A stretch of 64,000 nt of DNA from Xenorhabdus thuongxuanensis (GTDB lineage: Bacteria > Pseudomonadota > Gammaproteobacteria > Enterobacterales > Enterobacteriaceae), in the NCBI RefSeq assembly GCF_001908095.1, contig NZ_MKGR01000006.1, positions 62,001 to 126,000 of the forward strand. The letters run 5' to 3'. Under the pieces are notes generated by a model that saw nothing but the letters and a program-made list of their open reading frames with translations, did no database searches and had not been told where the DNA came from. A program made the translations under genes and the position numbers. Below are positions 9,495-20,037 of this stretch, in pieces. Within the stretch, counting starts at the first letter, position 1. Every line of letters begins with the position of its first letter.

Positions 9495-11923
9495 TCTGGC
9501 GCTGGTTTTGGCGTGAATGGCGTACACCTTCTCTCCTGATTGTTTGGTTATCCCTGACCTTAGCGGTGGCCTGTGTACTGGCATTAGGGCGTATTAGTGA
9601 TCGCATTGATCAAAGTGTGCATTATCAAAGCCGTGATTTTCTGGCGGGTGATCTTGTCTTAAGGGCTTCGTATCCCGTTGATGAAACTTGGTTGCAAAAG
9701 GCACAAGAGCAGGGGTTGACATTAAGTCGCCAAATCTCATTTTCGACCATGACATATGCGGGAGATATTCCGCAACTGGCTCAGGTGAAAGCCGCAGATG
9801 AGCGTTATCCTCTGTATGGCGAACTGGAAACCAATCCGCGTGGGTTAAAGCCAGAAAAAGGTTCTGTATTGGTGGCTCCACGATTGTTGACACTATTGGA
9901 CGTTAGGGTTGGAGATAATATTGACGTGGGAGATACCACGTTGCAGATTCGTGGGGAATTACTGCAAGAGCCTGACAGCAGTTTCAATCCTTTCCAGATT
10001 TCTCCCCGAATTTTGATCAATATTGATGATGCTCAGGCTACTGGGGCGATTCAACCTGGTAGCCGCTTGACTTATCGTTATATGTTTGCGGGTTCTCCTG
10101 CCGCCATCCAATCATTCCAGCAATTCGTTGAACCGCAACTAAGAGCGGATCAACGCTGGCTGACATTGAAACAAGATAATAGTGTCATGGCGCAATCTAT
10201 TGAGCGTGCCCAGCAATTTTTACTGCTGTCAGCTTTGTTAACATTACTACTTGCTATAGCGGCAATGGCAGTTTCTATGGCGCATTACTGCCGTAGCCGA
10301 CATAACCTGATTGCTATCCTGAAAACATTAGGGGCAGGGCGCTGGGCCTTGCGTCAATGGATCATTGGGCAATGGCTAGTGATATTGCTTGCCGCCATAG
10401 TGGTAGGCTCCATTTTAGGATTGGTTTTTGAATCTGCATTGATTCGAATTTTGGCAGGCATGCTACCTAAGATGTTACCGGCTGCGGGCATGTGGCCGTG
10501 GGTATGGGCGATAGCTGCTCTGTTTGGTATTGCCGTGTTGGTAGGTATTCGCCCTTATCGTCAACTCATGGCTACCCAGCCTTCACGGGTATTGAGAAGT
10601 GATGTAACGGCATCCATCTGGCCATTACGTTATTATTTGCCTGCGGTGGCATTCATAATAACGGGAGGATTGGTATTATTGGCAGGCACTAAGCCGTTGT
10701 TATGGTCGCTGTTAGCGGGAGTGCCGATTGTCGCCTTGTTTTTGGCACTATTGGGATGGGGAGGATTATGGCTACTGCGCCGTGTGACGTTCCGTCAGTT
10801 AAGCCTGCGTCTGGCGGTTAACCGGTTACTGTGTCGACCCTTTCAGACCATGACCCAATTGGCGGCATTTTCCCTGTCATTTATGTTGTTGGCTTTGCTG
10901 ATTATGGCAAGGGGAGATTTATTGAATCAGTGGCAACAGCAATTACCACCGGATAGCCCTAATTATTTCCTGATTAACATGACCCAACCACAATCTGCTC
11001 AAATTAATGAATTATTGGCTAAATATCAGGTGAAACCGACCGATTTTTATCCAGTGGTATTGGCACGTTTGACGGAAGTGAACGGACAATCTGCGCTGGA
11101 ATGGGCGAATGAAAAATACCCTAATAGTACTACCGTGCGCCGTGAATTGAACTTAACATGGAAAGCAGAACTTCCGCCTTTTAATACCTTGATTGCGGGA
11201 ACATGGCCGCCAAAATCTAACGAAGTTTCCATGGAGCAAGGCGTCGCTGAACGGTTAAAAATCAACTTGGGAGACAGGCTCACATTCACCGGAGATACCC
11301 GAACGTTTCATGCCACAGTAAGCAGTATTCGCAAAGTGGATTGGGAGAGCATAAATCCGAATTTCATTTTTATCTTCGCCAAAGAGACGTTGGAAAATCA
11401 GCCCAGAATGTGGTTAACCAGCTTTCATTATGAAGGCGATGGAAGGCTGTTAACCGAAATTAACCGCCATTTCCCAACCATCAGCATGTTGGATATTGGT
11501 TCGATACTCAAACAAGCACAAGGCATTTTGCAGCAAGTTAGCAAAGCATTAGAAGTTATGGTCGTTTTGGTGATGATGTGTGGCGGATTGCTGTTATTGG
11601 CACAAATTCAGGTCGGTATGAGCCAGCGACAACTTGAATTGGTGGTATATCGCACATTAGGGGCAAGCAAAAAACTTTTGCGTCGTACATTGTGGAGTGA
11701 ATTTGCCCTGCTTGGTTTTATGGCTGGTGTGGCTGCGGCATTTGGTGTAGAAATCGCACTTTGGTTGTTACAGACTCAGGTCTTTGATTTCCCGTGGCAG
11801 CCACAATGGCAGATGTGGTTTCTGCTTCCTATCATCAGTAGCTTACTGCTTTCACTATGTGGTGGCTGGTTAGGAATTAGGTTATTACGGAAGCAAGGGC
11901 AATATCGGCGCTTGCCTGAGTAA
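9491..11923 (+). CDS. ybbP: FtsX-like ABC transporter permease YbbP
   Basis: An 810-residue inner-membrane permease with two FtsX-type modules, close to E. coli YbbP (804 residues). The start [14 protein letters not shown] matches that protein and overlaps the ybbA stop by four bases. The frame is open 16 codons upstream but inside ybbA. Hydrophobic clusters lie near residues 18-40, 260-360, 395-440, 470-490 and 690-800, with large periplasmic domains between. Type VII (mechanotransmission) ABC architecture is expected. Confidence 0.93.
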   Translation: MIWRWFWREWRTPSLLIVWLSLTLAVACVLALGRISDRIDQSVHYQSRDFLAGDLVLRASYPVDETWLQKAQEQGLTLSRQISFSTMTYAGDIPQLAQVKAADERYPLYGELETNPRGLKPEKGSVLVAPRLLTLLDVRVGDNIDVGDTTLQIRGELLQEPDSSFNPFQISPRILINIDDAQATGAIQPGSRLTYRYMFAGSPAAIQSFQQFVEPQLRADQRWLTLKQDNSVMAQSIERAQQFLLLSALLTLLLAIAAMAVSMAHYCRSRHNLIAILKTLGAGRWALRQWIIGQWLVILLAAIVVGSILGLVFESALIRILAGMLPKMLPAAGMWPWVWAIAALFGIAVLVGIRPYRQLMATQPSRVLRSDVTASIWPLRYYLPAVAFIITGGLVLLAGTKPLLWSLLAGVPIVALFLALLGWGGLWLLRRVTFRQLSLRLAVNRLLCRPFQTMTQLAAFSLSFMLLALLIMARGDLLNQWQQQLPPDSPNYFLINMTQPQSAQINELLAKYQVKPTDFYPVVLARLTEVNGQSALEWANEKYPNSTTVRRELNLTWKAELPPFNTLIAGTWPPKSNEVSMEQGVAERLKINLGDRLTFTGDTRTFHATVSSIRKVDWESINPNFIFIFAKETLENQPRMWLTSFHYEGDGRLLTEINRHFPTISMLDIGSILKQAQGILQQVSKALEVMVVLVMMCGGLLLLAQIQVGMSQRQLELVVYRTLGASKKLLRRTLWSEFALLGFMAGVAAAFGVEIALWLLQTQVFDFPWQPQWQMWFLLPIISSLLLSLCGGWLGIRLLRKQGQYRRLPE

Positions 11924-11933
11924 TTTTCACACC

Positions 11934-11960
11934 GCTGATAAACCTCTTTGGTTTATCAGC
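11934..11960. terminator. hairpin after ybbP
   Basis: A perfect 11-base inverted repeat (GCTGATAAACC / GGTTTATCAGC) with a 5-base loop begins ten bases after the ybbP stop. No T-run follows, so it may protect an mRNA end or act with Rho. Confidence 0.45.
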
Positions 11961-12076
11961 GATCATTTGACCAAATATTATCAGGCAAATTCTTCTCTTA
12001 ACTTGGCTTCGGCAATCTCTGCCATCATTGTGATGGATTCAACCTTGTTTGTCCGTTATTGCAGTTCATTTTTACC

Positions 12077-13354
12077 TTATTCAGTCAATTGGCTGTTTTC
12101 AACCGCGTGTTTTCTCATTTTATGAGCAGGTGGTTTCATCATTAATGTTACGACAAGAACAACAAATACGGGAATGGCAATAATCAGAAATGCAGAGGTA
12201 AAACTGCCAGAATAATCTTTGATAGCACCTGCAAAAAAAGGTGCCAGACAAGCCAGAGTGGATATCAGGTTCATGATAGAAAACAGTTCCAGATAAGGTT
12301 TGCGGCCAAAATAGTTAGCCAGCAATACACTGGATGCAAGGAAGGTCATTCCATATCCCATCCCGACACACAATGTGAACGCAACCAAGAACGGCCATGA
12401 AGAGGCGATACTCAGTGCAATCAAGCCAAGGATAATAATGGACAGGCTGATAATCAGTAATTTTTTCGGTTCTACCCACTCTCCAACGGCACCACCGGCT
12501 AATCTGGAAAACGCATTGATAAAGGCCATTGTGCTTAATAACCCTGCGGCGATAGCTTCGCTGAAACCATTTTCGATAATATGAGCAACTGCAAAACTGT
12601 TGACGGTAATACCACACCATAAAAATGCGGTGTAAGTTGCAGCAATCATATAAAACTGCCATGTCCGTAGTGCTTGGCGTGCGGTCCAACGTTGCCTGGT
12701 GCGATAAATGCTGGGAGTATCCTGATTGCTATGTTTCTGGTTTACGGCCTTGGCGTGGGCGACTTCCCGTTTACCTTCCTGAAGCAGGATAATCGTCAGG
12801 ATCACGAAGATGGAGAGGATAATGGCGGAAATCATCCAATGCATTCGCCATGTTCCCCAAATACGAGTTGCCAGAAAGTAGATCCATGGGCCAATTACCC
12901 CGCCTAGTCCACCTATCGTGAAGTAGAAACCAAAAGCAAGGGACTGTTTCTCATATAGTCGTGAAATCACATAAGTGCCTGGTACTGTCGCCAAAAAAGT
13001 AAAACCGATACCAATTAAAGCCGTACCAATAAAGTACGATGAAATAGCGTATGTATGATAAAGGCTGTAGAAACCTGCCAGAAAAACCAGCAGGCCAATA
13101 GACAGGGTGAAACGAACGCCAACTTTACGGATAAATACTGTTGGCAGAAAACTGGATAGCCCGCAAGTCAGGCCAAGCAGTGTGAACCCTAACCCCGCAT
13201 TTGTCCAACTCCAGCCAAGTTCATTAATCATACTCGGTAGGACAACACCCAATGACGTAAAGGTTGTTGCTGTGGATAAAAAATAGACCATGCCTAAAAG
13301 TATCAGCAAAAACCACTGATAAGTACGCCCGAATTTGTCGTGTTGAATGGACAT
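12077..13354 (-). CDS. major facilitator superfamily transporter
   Basis: A 425-residue MFS permease with about twelve membrane helices and a hydrophilic central loop (residues about 195-225). The first helix region and LPSMINELGWSWT plus GLTCGLSSFLP resemble the oxalate/formate antiporter and monocarboxylate branch. The substrate cannot be assigned. It is not in an obvious operon: upstream on the same strand is only the remnant of an outer-membrane barrel gene, which may once have formed a transport pair with it. Confidence 0.85.
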   Translation of the reverse strand: MSIQHDKFGRTYQWFLLILLGMVYFLSTATTFTSLGVVLPSMINELGWSWTNAGLGFTLLGLTCGLSSFLPTVFIRKVGVRFTLSIGLLVFLAGFYSLYHTYAISSYFIGTALIGIGFTFLATVPGTYVISRLYEKQSLAFGFYFTIGGLGGVIGPWIYFLATRIWGTWRMHWMISAIILSIFVILTIILLQEGKREVAHAKAVNQKHSNQDTPSIYRTRQRWTARQALRTWQFYMIAATYTAFLWCGITVNSFAVAHIIENGFSEAIAAGLLSTMAFINAFSRLAGGAVGEWVEPKKLLIISLSIIILGLIALSIASSWPFLVAFTLCVGMGYGMTFLASSVLLANYFGRKPYLELFSIMNLISTLACLAPFFAGAIKDYSGSFTSAFLIIAIPVFVVLVVTLMMKPPAHKMRKHAVENSQLTE

Positions 13355-13408
13355 TGTGACCCCATCAAGGATATAAACGATTAAAAGCGGCTCTATTTTA
13401 TGTGTTTA

Positions 13409-13738
13409 TTAGAAAAAGCTGTATCGAATAAACATGCCATAGCTAAATTGATTCGTGCGAAAGCCAGGTGTATCTCCAATCAAAGCTGATACCGGGGAAA
13501 TAGTCATATTTTTTAAGTTATTGGTTTTGGCTATCTATTGAGCAAACAGCACATCCTTTAATGAGCCATAGGACAGATCATACCCTGTGATTTTTCTGGC
13601 ACTGAGCCTTGGCACAAACTTATAATAATAGATGTTGTTGCCGCCTTTGTAGTCATGTAGAGAAAAAACTTTCTCCTTAAAAAACGAAAATGAATTAAGG
13701 ATATTTTTTCTATAAATAGAAAAATAAATAAATTCTTT
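13409..13738 (-). pseudogene. C-terminal remnant of an outer-membrane beta-barrel protein
   Basis: The minus strand has a reading frame without a start that encodes barrel-like alternating strands (NNIYYYKFVPRLSARKITGY). It is interrupted by an amber codon at 13535-13537 and then continues in the same frame to the end FSYGMFIRYSFF. The terminal phenylalanine after alternating aromatics is the usual barrel-assembly signal of outer-membrane proteins. The missing N-terminus and internal stop argue for a decayed gene. I do not recognise the family. Confidence 0.5.
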
Positions 13739-13897
13739 TTAGAATACAGTGCTGTTTTTTATTTTCATAAGGTGTTATTTCATATATCTTATGCAAGAGT
13801 GCATCACAATTATTTAATTATAATTAAATAAAACACATAAATCGTGATAAAAACATTGAGATTGAAATAACTTTATCTTTAGCAAAAGAGGATAATC

Positions 13898-14512
13898 ATG
13901 TATACAGGCATTGTACAAGGCAAAGAAAGGATATTATCGCTCAATAAAAGTAATGGATTTAGTACACTGATTATTAGCAATAATAACCATTTTTTTGATG
14001 ATGTTACGGTCGGAGCTAGTGTCGCAATTGATGGCACATGCCTGACTGTTACTCAATTTAGTGGCGATAGCGTTTCTTTTGATATCTCAGATTTTACTGC
14101 TGATACCACCACATTAAAGTTTCTTTCCGTTGGGGATGAAGTTAACATTGAACGCTCACATCAGATGCATAAAGAAAATGGCGGGCACAATCTTTATGGA
14201 CATGTAGAGGGTATGGCTGAAGTGGTAGAGTTTACTGCAACTGGTGAAACCTATCGGTTAGTTATTCGCGTCCCTAAAAACAACATTAAATATTTTTTCC
14301 TGAAAGGTTTTATTGGATTACACGGTTGTAGTTTAACCATCAACGACATTGATGAAGAAAATAAGACAATTGCTTTAAATCTGATCCCGGAAACATTAAG
14401 AATGACCAATCTCAGCAAGATTAAGGTCGGTGATTTCCTCAATTATGAAATAGATCAGACAACAAGAACCATTGTGGATACACTATCCCGAACGCTATCA
14501 AGAATGCGATAA
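13898..14512 (+). CDS. riboflavin synthase alpha-chain family protein (RibE-like paralogue)
   Basis: A 204-residue, two-barrel lumazine-binding protein. It has the family N-terminus MYTGIVQG, IDGTCLTV, GGHNLYGHVEG, LKGFIGLHG, the second-barrel motif IPETLRMTNL and the terminal helix after EIDQTTRTIVDTL. Residues used by riboflavin synthase (the cysteine of GTCLTV, the histidine of GHV, the serine of CSLT, the late aspartate) appear kept. However, the first-barrel ETL..TNL motif is replaced by TADTTTLKFLSVGDE, resembling antenna-type lumazine proteins. It stands alone and has no FMN riboswitch upstream. It could be a second riboflavin synthase or a flavin/lumazine-binding protein. Confidence 0.75.
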   Translation: MYTGIVQGKERILSLNKSNGFSTLIISNNNHFFDDVTVGASVAIDGTCLTVTQFSGDSVSFDISDFTADTTTLKFLSVGDEVNIERSHQMHKENGGHNLYGHVEGMAEVVEFTATGETYRLVIRVPKNNIKYFFLKGFIGLHGCSLTINDIDEENKTIALNLIPETLRMTNLSKIKVGDFLNYEIDQTTRTIVDTLSRTLSRMR

Positions 14513-14527
14513 TCTCTCACTGGACTG

Positions 14528-14562
14528 GGAAGTGGTAGCTTATTTTAATCATTACCACTTCC
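14528..14562. terminator. convergent terminator between ribE-like gene and purK
   Basis: A perfect 10-base inverted repeat (GGAAGTGGTA / TACCACTTCC) with a 15-base loop lies between two convergent genes. There is no strong T-run. Confidence 0.5.
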
Positions 14563-14574
14563 TAAAATAACCGA

Positions 14575-15648
14575 TTAACTTAATTTATCTTGTGCCCATT
14601 TAAGGCTGCGTTGGTATTCTGTTGACAATAGCGAAGCTAACGTTTGCAACGTCGTTTTTAATGTCCCCTTATCCGTATGAGTCACATTTAAGTGCCCCAC
14701 CTTACGTCCCGAACGAACTTCTTTTTCATACCAATGTAAACGAACCAGCGGCAAACTCAGCCATGCGGGATTTACCCCCGTGCCGATCAGGTTGATCATG
14801 ACGGATGGTGCAAAGATTTCTGGTTGTGGCATAGGGAGATTCAAGATTGCCCGCAGGTGAAGTTCAAACTGGCTGATAGAAGCGCCGTTTTGCGTCCAGT
14901 GACCGCTATTGTGAACCCGCGGAGCCAGTTCATTGATCAGCAAATGATCGCCAACAATAAAGCACTCCATCGCCATAACACCAACATAGTTCAGGTGATT
15001 CATGATGGCAGATAGCATCTGCTCTGCTTGCTGTTGAAATGGCTTATCGGCACCATTATCAGGTAAAGCCACACTGGTACGTAAAATACCTTCCTGATGC
15101 AAATTGTGAGTCAGTGTATAGAATACTGATTCACCTTTGGCATTACGGGCGCCAACCAGCGAGACTTCCCCCGAAAACGGAATACCCTGTTCTACAATAC
15201 ATTCACCGTAAATTTCAGGTGGAAGAGTCGTTTCATCACCCGGCCAGATACGCCATTGGCCACGCCCGTCATAGCCTCCAGTCCGTCGCTTAACAATGAT
15301 AAAATCCCCTAATTCCGCAAATAACTGTGGCCATTGATCGGGCGTGGAAAGCAGTTTCCACGGTGCGGTCGCTAAACCCAATATATCCATAAGCTGCTTT
15401 TGTGGTAAGCGATCCGCCAGTTGCGGGAAAATATCGCGATTGATAAAAGCCTTATGATGAGCCAATTCGCGGGTTAATGCGGTTTCAGGCCAACGCTCAA
15501 TTTCTGCGGTGATAATACTGCTTTGATAAGGCACAGCTTCCGGTTCGGCATCCAACCCAACAGGATAAACAGCGATCCCCAATGGTTCACCAGCTTGACG
15601 CAGCATTCTGCCTAACTGACCATTTCCCAATACACAAACAGGCTTCAT
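14575..15648 (-). CDS. purK: N5-carboxyaminoimidazole ribonucleotide synthase
   Basis: A 357-residue ATP-grasp enzyme that makes N5-CAIR from AIR, bicarbonate and ATP in purine synthesis. Seen are the N-terminal [11 protein letters not shown], the ATP-grasp lysine region [26 protein letters not shown], and the metal-site block [13 protein letters not shown]. The start overlaps the purE stop by four bases, so the pair forms one operon. Confidence 0.96.
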   Translation of the reverse strand: MKPVCVLGNGQLGRMLRQAGEPLGIAVYPVGLDAEPEAVPYQSSIITAEIERWPETALTRELAHHKAFINRDIFPQLADRLPQKQLMDILGLATAPWKLLSTPDQWPQLFAELGDFIIVKRRTGGYDGRGQWRIWPGDETTLPPEIYGECIVEQGIPFSGEVSLVGARNAKGESVFYTLTHNLHQEGILRTSVALPDNGADKPFQQQAEQMLSAIMNHLNYVGVMAMECFIVGDHLLINELAPRVHNSGHWTQNGASISQFELHLRAILNLPMPQPEIFAPSVMINLIGTGVNPAWLSLPLVRLHWYEKEVRSGRKVGHLNVTHTDKGTLKTTLQTLASLLSTEYQRSLKWAQDKLS

Positions 15649-16211
15649 GCATCCTCCCGTGGATCTGGGTTATCCAAAACAGCCTGGGTTTGTGCGCTAC
15701 GCCAATCTGATAAACGTTGAAACAGCGCACTATCATGCAATGCCAGAACCTGGGCAGCCAGCAATGCGGCATTTGCTGCTCCTGCCTTGCCGATAGCCAA
15801 TGTACCAACGGGGATACCCTTTGGCATTTGGACGATAGAATACAGGCTATCGACACCGCTAAGTGCAGCGCTTTGTACCGGAACGCCAAATACAGGCACT
15901 AAGGTCTTGGCTGCCAGCATCCCCGGTAAATGTGCTGCTCCACCTGCACCAGCGATAATGACATCAAAACCGTTTTCTTTCGCCTGTTCTGCAAAACGAA
16001 AAAGTTTATCTGGTGTTCGGTGTGCCGAAACAATTTCAATATGAAAAGGAATAGCGAGGTCGGTCAGGATATCGGCTGCATGTAGCATTGTTGCCCAGTC
16101 GCTTTTAGAACCCATGACGATGGCAATTTTGGCGTGGTTTTGGGGTTCTATTTCTGTTGGAAAAGTCATTGTCGGAGTAATAGTTGTTGTGGGATCAGAG
16201 CTGGACGTCAT
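15645..16211 (-). CDS. purE: N5-carboxyaminoimidazole ribonucleotide mutase
   Basis: A 188-residue class I PurE, converting N5-CAIR to CAIR. The core begins [14 protein letters not shown] and includes [23 protein letters not shown] and the C-terminal [15 protein letters not shown]. An N-terminal extension of about 20 residues rich in Ser and Thr precedes the core. I keep the upstream start because an AGGAG box lies 11 bases before it. It is first gene of purEK with a PurR box upstream. Confidence 0.96.
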   Translation of the reverse strand: MTSSSDPTTTITPTMTFPTEIEPQNHAKIAIVMGSKSDWATMLHAADILTDLAIPFHIEIVSAHRTPDKLFRFAEQAKENGFDVIIAGAGGAAHLPGMLAAKTLVPVFGVPVQSAALSGVDSLYSIVQMPKGIPVGTLAIGKAGAANAALLAAQVLALHDSALFQRLSDWRSAQTQAVLDNPDPREDA

Positions 16212-16292
16212 AAATCAGATGCTCCTGTATTGGGTGTCTACCAGAACAAAGATGAAATTTCAGACGGCGGATCATATCATGCTAATTACATG

Positions 16293-16308
16293 AGGAAAAC
16301 GTTTGCGT
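16293..16308 (-). promoter_or_regulatory. PurR operator upstream of purEK
   Basis: The 16-base site AGGAAAACGTTTGCGT matches the palindromic PurR consensus (ACGCAAACGTTTGCGT) at 14 of 16 positions. It lies about 80 bases before the purE start, where PurR represses purEK in E. coli. Confidence 0.85.
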
Positions 16309-16350
16309 CGTTTGATTTGTCGATTTTTACAAAATAGGTGAAAGGAGAGT

Positions 16351-17073
16351 TTATAAGGGGAAAGATATCAACTCAATAACCGTTTCTGTCACTTTGAACA
16401 TCGAACCTTGGTCATGCCATGCTCCTAATACACCGCGATGCACGGTTTTATCGCCAAACTGAATATCGTGTATTGCGGGGCGGTGAGTATGCCCGTGAAT
16501 TATCCAATCTGCCTGATATTTTTTAAAATGCTCGATAACAGCCTCTTGATTGACATCCATAATAGACGCCGATTTTTGGCTGTTAGCATATTGGCTACTC
16601 GCTCGCATTTTGGCTGCAATTTTCAAGCGGATAAATAAAGGGAGAAGCAGGAATAGCCGTTGTATCCACGGAGTATGTACTCGCTTACGATACTGCTGAT
16701 AATTGATATCATCAGTGCATAGCGTATCGCCATGCAAAATCAGAATACGTTTACCATACAACTCTAGCACTTTTTCCTGTGGCAGTAGAATCAAGCCGCT
16801 CTCTCTGGCAAAACGGGAGCCGAGCAAGAAATCACGATTGCCATGAATGAAATAACAGGGAATACCTTGTTGTTTCAATTCATTAAGTGCCTGAGAGATT
16901 TTAGAGTGTAATGGGTTGGGGTCATCATCACCAATCCAATAATCAAAAAAATCACCAAGGATATAAAGACTTTCAGCGTGGATTGCATCCTCACGTAAAA
17001 AACGCAGAAAACCGGCAGTAATTGCCGGCTCTTGTTCACTGAGATGTAAGTCCGCAATAAACAGTGTACTCAT
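16351..17073 (-). CDS. lpxH: UDP-2,3-diacylglucosamine diphosphatase
   Basis: A 240-residue calcineurin-like phosphoesterase of lipid A synthesis, which cleaves UDP-2,3-diacylglucosamine to lipid X and UMP. The metallophosphatase motifs are in order: [36 protein letters not shown] and IHGHTHRP. The length matches E. coli. The ppiB gene lies just upstream (17 bases), the usual arrangement. Confidence 0.96.
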   Translation of the reverse strand: MSTLFIADLHLSEQEPAITAGFLRFLREDAIHAESLYILGDFFDYWIGDDDPNPLHSKISQALNELKQQGIPCYFIHGNRDFLLGSRFARESGLILLPQEKVLELYGKRILILHGDTLCTDDINYQQYRKRVHTPWIQRLFLLLPLFIRLKIAAKMRASSQYANSQKSASIMDVNQEAVIEHFKKYQADWIIHGHTHRPAIHDIQFGDKTVHRGVLGAWHDQGSMFKVTETVIELISFPL

Positions 17074-17090
17074 ATAGCGTCTAACAGTAA

Positions 17091-17585
17091 TTATTCGCCA
17101 ACAGTAACACGTTCAATGATCACATCTTCATGCGGTACATCTTGGTGCATACCGCTGCGGCCAGTGGAAACACCTTTAATTTTATCAACCACGTCCATGC
17201 CTTCAACAACTTCGGCAAATACGCAATAACCCCATCCATCTGGGCGCTCTGAACGGAAGTTCAGGAAATCGTTATCTACAACGTTAATGAAGAACTGGGC
17301 TGTTGCAGAGTGCGGATCGTTGGTGCGTGCCATAGCGATGGTGCCACGGCTGTTTTTCAGGCCATTGTTGGCTTCGTTTTTTACAGGAGCCTTAGTTGTT
17401 TTCTGCTTCATACCTGGTTCAAAGCCACCGCCTTGAATCATGAATCCATTGATAACACGGTGAAAAATTGTATTGTCATAAAAACCTTCCGAGCAGTAAC
17501 TCAGAAAGTTTTCAACAGTTACAGGTGCTTTATCAGCGAATGTTTTGATTACGATATCGCCAAAGTTGGTGTGGAAAGTCACCAT
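17091..17585 (-). CDS. ppiB: cytoplasmic peptidyl-prolyl cis-trans isomerase B
   Basis: A 164-residue cyclophilin without a signal peptide. The cyclophilin core is seen as [20 protein letters not shown], the active-site segment [22 protein letters not shown] and [10 protein letters not shown], then [17 protein letters not shown]. It is in likely operon with lpxH downstream and divergent from cysS. Confidence 0.96.
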   Translation of the reverse strand: MVTFHTNFGDIVIKTFADKAPVTVENFLSYCSEGFYDNTIFHRVINGFMIQGGGFEPGMKQKTTKAPVKNEANNGLKNSRGTIAMARTNDPHSATAQFFINVVDNDFLNFRSERPDGWGYCVFAEVVEGMDVVDKIKGVSTGRSGMHQDVPHEDVIIERVTVGE

Positions 17586-17858
17586 AATAAAAATCCTAGT
17601 AATAGTTTTGATTGGCCCTGTAATTAGGGGATTCGGAACAACCGCTGTTATATCATATCTCAGATTTTGAGTCAGTACTCTGGAACTGTATTAGAACAAG
17701 AGGGCTTACGGCACTTGCAAGCCATTGCATATCAAGGTGAAATATCGTGTCTGGCTTCTCTATATTCTCGTTTATTTATCTTGCTGATAAAGAAGCCTAT
17801 AATCAGCCAATTCATTTGATTTTATTACACGTACGTTAATGTTTACGGAAACTCACTG

Positions 17859-19241
17859 ATGCTAAAAATTTTCAACACTCTCAGCCGCCAAAAAGAAGAA
17901 TTTAAGCCGATTCACGAAGGAAAAGTGGGCATGTACGTGTGTGGCATTACCATTTATGACTTGTGTCATATTGGTCATGGCAGAACATTTGTGGCATTTG
18001 ATGTGATTGCCCGTTATCTGCGTTATCTGGGATATGATCTGACATATGTCCGTAACGTTACTGACGTGGATGACAAAATTATTAAACGCGCCCTCGAAAA
18101 TAACGAAAGTTGTGACGATTTGACCGCACGCATGTTGGCCGAAATGCACAGCGATTTTGATGCATTGAATATTCTGCGTCCGGATTTAGAGCCTCGTGCA
18201 ACGCAACATATCCCAGAGATCATTGCAATCACGGAAGAGCTGATTAAGCGCGGGCACGCTTATGTTGCCGCTAATGGTGACGTCATGTTTTCCATTGACA
18301 CCAATTCTAATTATGGCCTGCTTTCCCGCCAGGATTTGGAACAATTGCAGGCTGGTGCCCGTGTTGAAGTGGCAGATGTAAAACGTAATCCGATGGATTT
18401 TGTATTATGGAAAATGTCCAAACAGGGTGAGCCGAGTTGGGAATCTCCGTGGGGAGGAGGCCGTCCGGGCTGGCATATTGAATGTTCCGCTATGAATGGC
18501 AAAACGCTTGGTCACCACTTTGATATCCACGGTGGCGGTTCTGATTTGATGTTCCCGCACCATGAAAATGAGATTGCTCAATCAACTTGTGCCCATGATG
18601 GTCCTTATGTCAATTATTGGATGCATTCCGGCATGGTCATGATGGATAAAGAGAAGATGTCCAAGTCATTAAACAACTTCTTTACTATCCGCGATGTGCT
18701 GGAGTATTACGATGCTGAAACCGTGCGTTATTTCTTATTATCCGGTCACTATCGCAGCCAGTTGAATTATACGGAAGAGAACCTGAAACAGGCGCGTACT
18801 TCCCTTGAACGTCTGTATACTTCCCTGCGTGGTACAGATAAATCTGCCCAACCTGCTGGTGGAGAAGCATTTGAAGCCCGTTTCGTTGAAGCAATGAACG
18901 ATGATTTCAACACACCGGAAGCGTATTCAGCCTTATTTGATATGGCGCGTGAGCTTAATCGACTGAAAACAGAAGACATGACCACAGCTAATGGTCTGGC
19001 GGCAAGATTACGCAAATTGGCCGGTATTCTTGGTCTTTTGGAACAAGATCCAGAACACTTTTTGCAAGGCGGGGCACAGGCGGACGACGATGTTGCCCGA
19101 ATCGAAGCATTAATCAAACAGCGTAACGATGCTCGTAAAAGCAAAGAGTGGGCATTGGCTGATGCGGCGCGTAATCAGTTAAATGACATGGGAATTGAGC
19201 TGGAAGATGGTCCACAAGGAACAACATGGCGTCGTAAATAA
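17859..19241 (+). CDS. cysS: cysteinyl-tRNA synthetase
   Basis: A 460-residue class I aminoacyl-tRNA synthetase. The HIGH motif is HIGHGRT near residue 40, and KMSKS is intact in [12 protein letters not shown] near 270. Zinc ligands are C28 (YVCGITIYD), the cysteine of WHIECSAM, and the HH of FPHHENE. The C-terminal tRNA-binding domain ends [12 protein letters not shown] strong terminator follows. Confidence 0.97.
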   Translation: MLKIFNTLSRQKEEFKPIHEGKVGMYVCGITIYDLCHIGHGRTFVAFDVIARYLRYLGYDLTYVRNVTDVDDKIIKRALENNESCDDLTARMLAEMHSDFDALNILRPDLEPRATQHIPEIIAITEELIKRGHAYVAANGDVMFSIDTNSNYGLLSRQDLEQLQAGARVEVADVKRNPMDFVLWKMSKQGEPSWESPWGGGRPGWHIECSAMNGKTLGHHFDIHGGGSDLMFPHHENEIAQSTCAHDGPYVNYWMHSGMVMMDKEKMSKSLNNFFTIRDVLEYYDAETVRYFLLSGHYRSQLNYTEENLKQARTSLERLYTSLRGTDKSAQPAGGEAFEARFVEAMNDDFNTPEAYSALFDMARELNRLKTEDMTTANGLAARLRKLAGILGLLEQDPEHFLQGGAQADDDVARIEALIKQRNDARKSKEWALADAARNQLNDMGIELEDGPQGTTWRRK

Positions 19242-19266
19242 TCGATTTTTGATTTATTGAACACCA

Positions 19267-19298
19267 GAACCGCCCCTTCGACGGGCGGTTCATTTTTT
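19267..19298 (+). terminator. cysS intrinsic terminator
   Basis: The 9-base GC-rich stem GAACCGCCC / GGGCGGTTC with a 7-base loop is followed by T6, 25 bases after the cysS stop. Confidence 0.9.
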
Positions 19299-19389
19299 AA
19301 TGTCTTTGCGCTTTCATAGCGGGATTTTTTAGTTGTAGTACTGGGTTGTAATACTTGCGTATAAATGAGCGGAATAAAAACCGGCAGAT

Positions 19390-19626
19390 TTATTGATGAC
19401 GACTTAAGTGCTTAGGATAGAAAGCATTTCCAGCGTGATACGTGATTTTTCCAGAAACTACATCCCGTTTCATGGCAACGAAAGAAGAATTACTCAAATG
19501 CTCTGGTATTTGATGTGTGCTATCACTGGAAGCAGGATTAAGAAGAGAAATTTTTACTCTACGTTTAGAGTTACTTAATTTATAAGGCAAACCTAACAAC
19601 CTTCTTGCAGCTCTATTACTTAACAT
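19390..19626 (-). CDS. small hypothetical protein
   Basis: A 78-residue basic protein beginning MLSNRAARRLLGLPYKL with a good GGAG box 8 bases before the ATG. No membrane segment, signal peptide or known motif is visible. It is isolated between cysS and ybcJ. The product was not recognised; the ribosome binding site is the main support. Confidence 0.5.
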   Translation of the reverse strand: MLSNRAARRLLGLPYKLSNSKRRVKISLLNPASSDSTHQIPEHLSNSSFVAMKRDVVSGKITYHAGNAFYPKHLSRHQ

Positions 19627-19960
19627 AATTAACTCCGTTTCAGTTGTACATAAGCTTCCCAGTATAGCGATTTATTAGAAAATTGATATGATTGTTTGTC
19701 AATATATCGTCAATGTCACATATCTTGCGAATAAAACTAGGTAACTCTGTAACCAGAGAAATAATGTTATGGTGCTTATTTTTATCTGCTTGTACTATGG
19801 GTTTCTTGGGGATCTTTATATTAGAATAAGTTGCAAATCATGATGGTAAGGATAACAGCCAATAATATTGTCCTTATTATTGACATTATATTGTCTAATA
19901 TTTATATATCACCTTGTTCTGGTTTATATAAATCAGTGATAAAAAATCAAATTCTATTTA
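19627..19960. other. AT-rich intergenic stretch without recognisable gene
   Basis: About 330 bases between the small hypothetical gene and the ybcJ terminator. It is AT-rich with several short TATTGTC/AATATT-type repeats. I see no coding frame or RNA gene. Confidence 0.5.
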
Positions 19961-19998
19961 TAAAATAAAAAACAGCACCTTAATACACAAGGTACTGT
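19961..19998 (-). terminator. ybcJ terminator
   Basis: Read on the minus strand, ACAGTACCTT pairs with AAGGTGCTGT (one mismatch, 7-base loop), followed by TTTTTTATTTT. Confidence 0.8.
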
Positions 19999-20037
19999 CT
20001 TTCTGAAAAGTATTAGTGTTAATGTTTATCTACTGAT

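Noticed and set aside
11961..12076. Short leftward tail VESITMMAEIAEAKLREEFA-like after the ybbP hairpin
   Set aside because: Only about 25 codons after a stop, no start and no recognised family; too short to call a pseudogene.
13355..13897. FMN riboswitch upstream of the RibE-like gene
   Set aside because: No RFN-type conserved blocks are seen; the region is largely a decayed barrel gene plus AT-rich leader.
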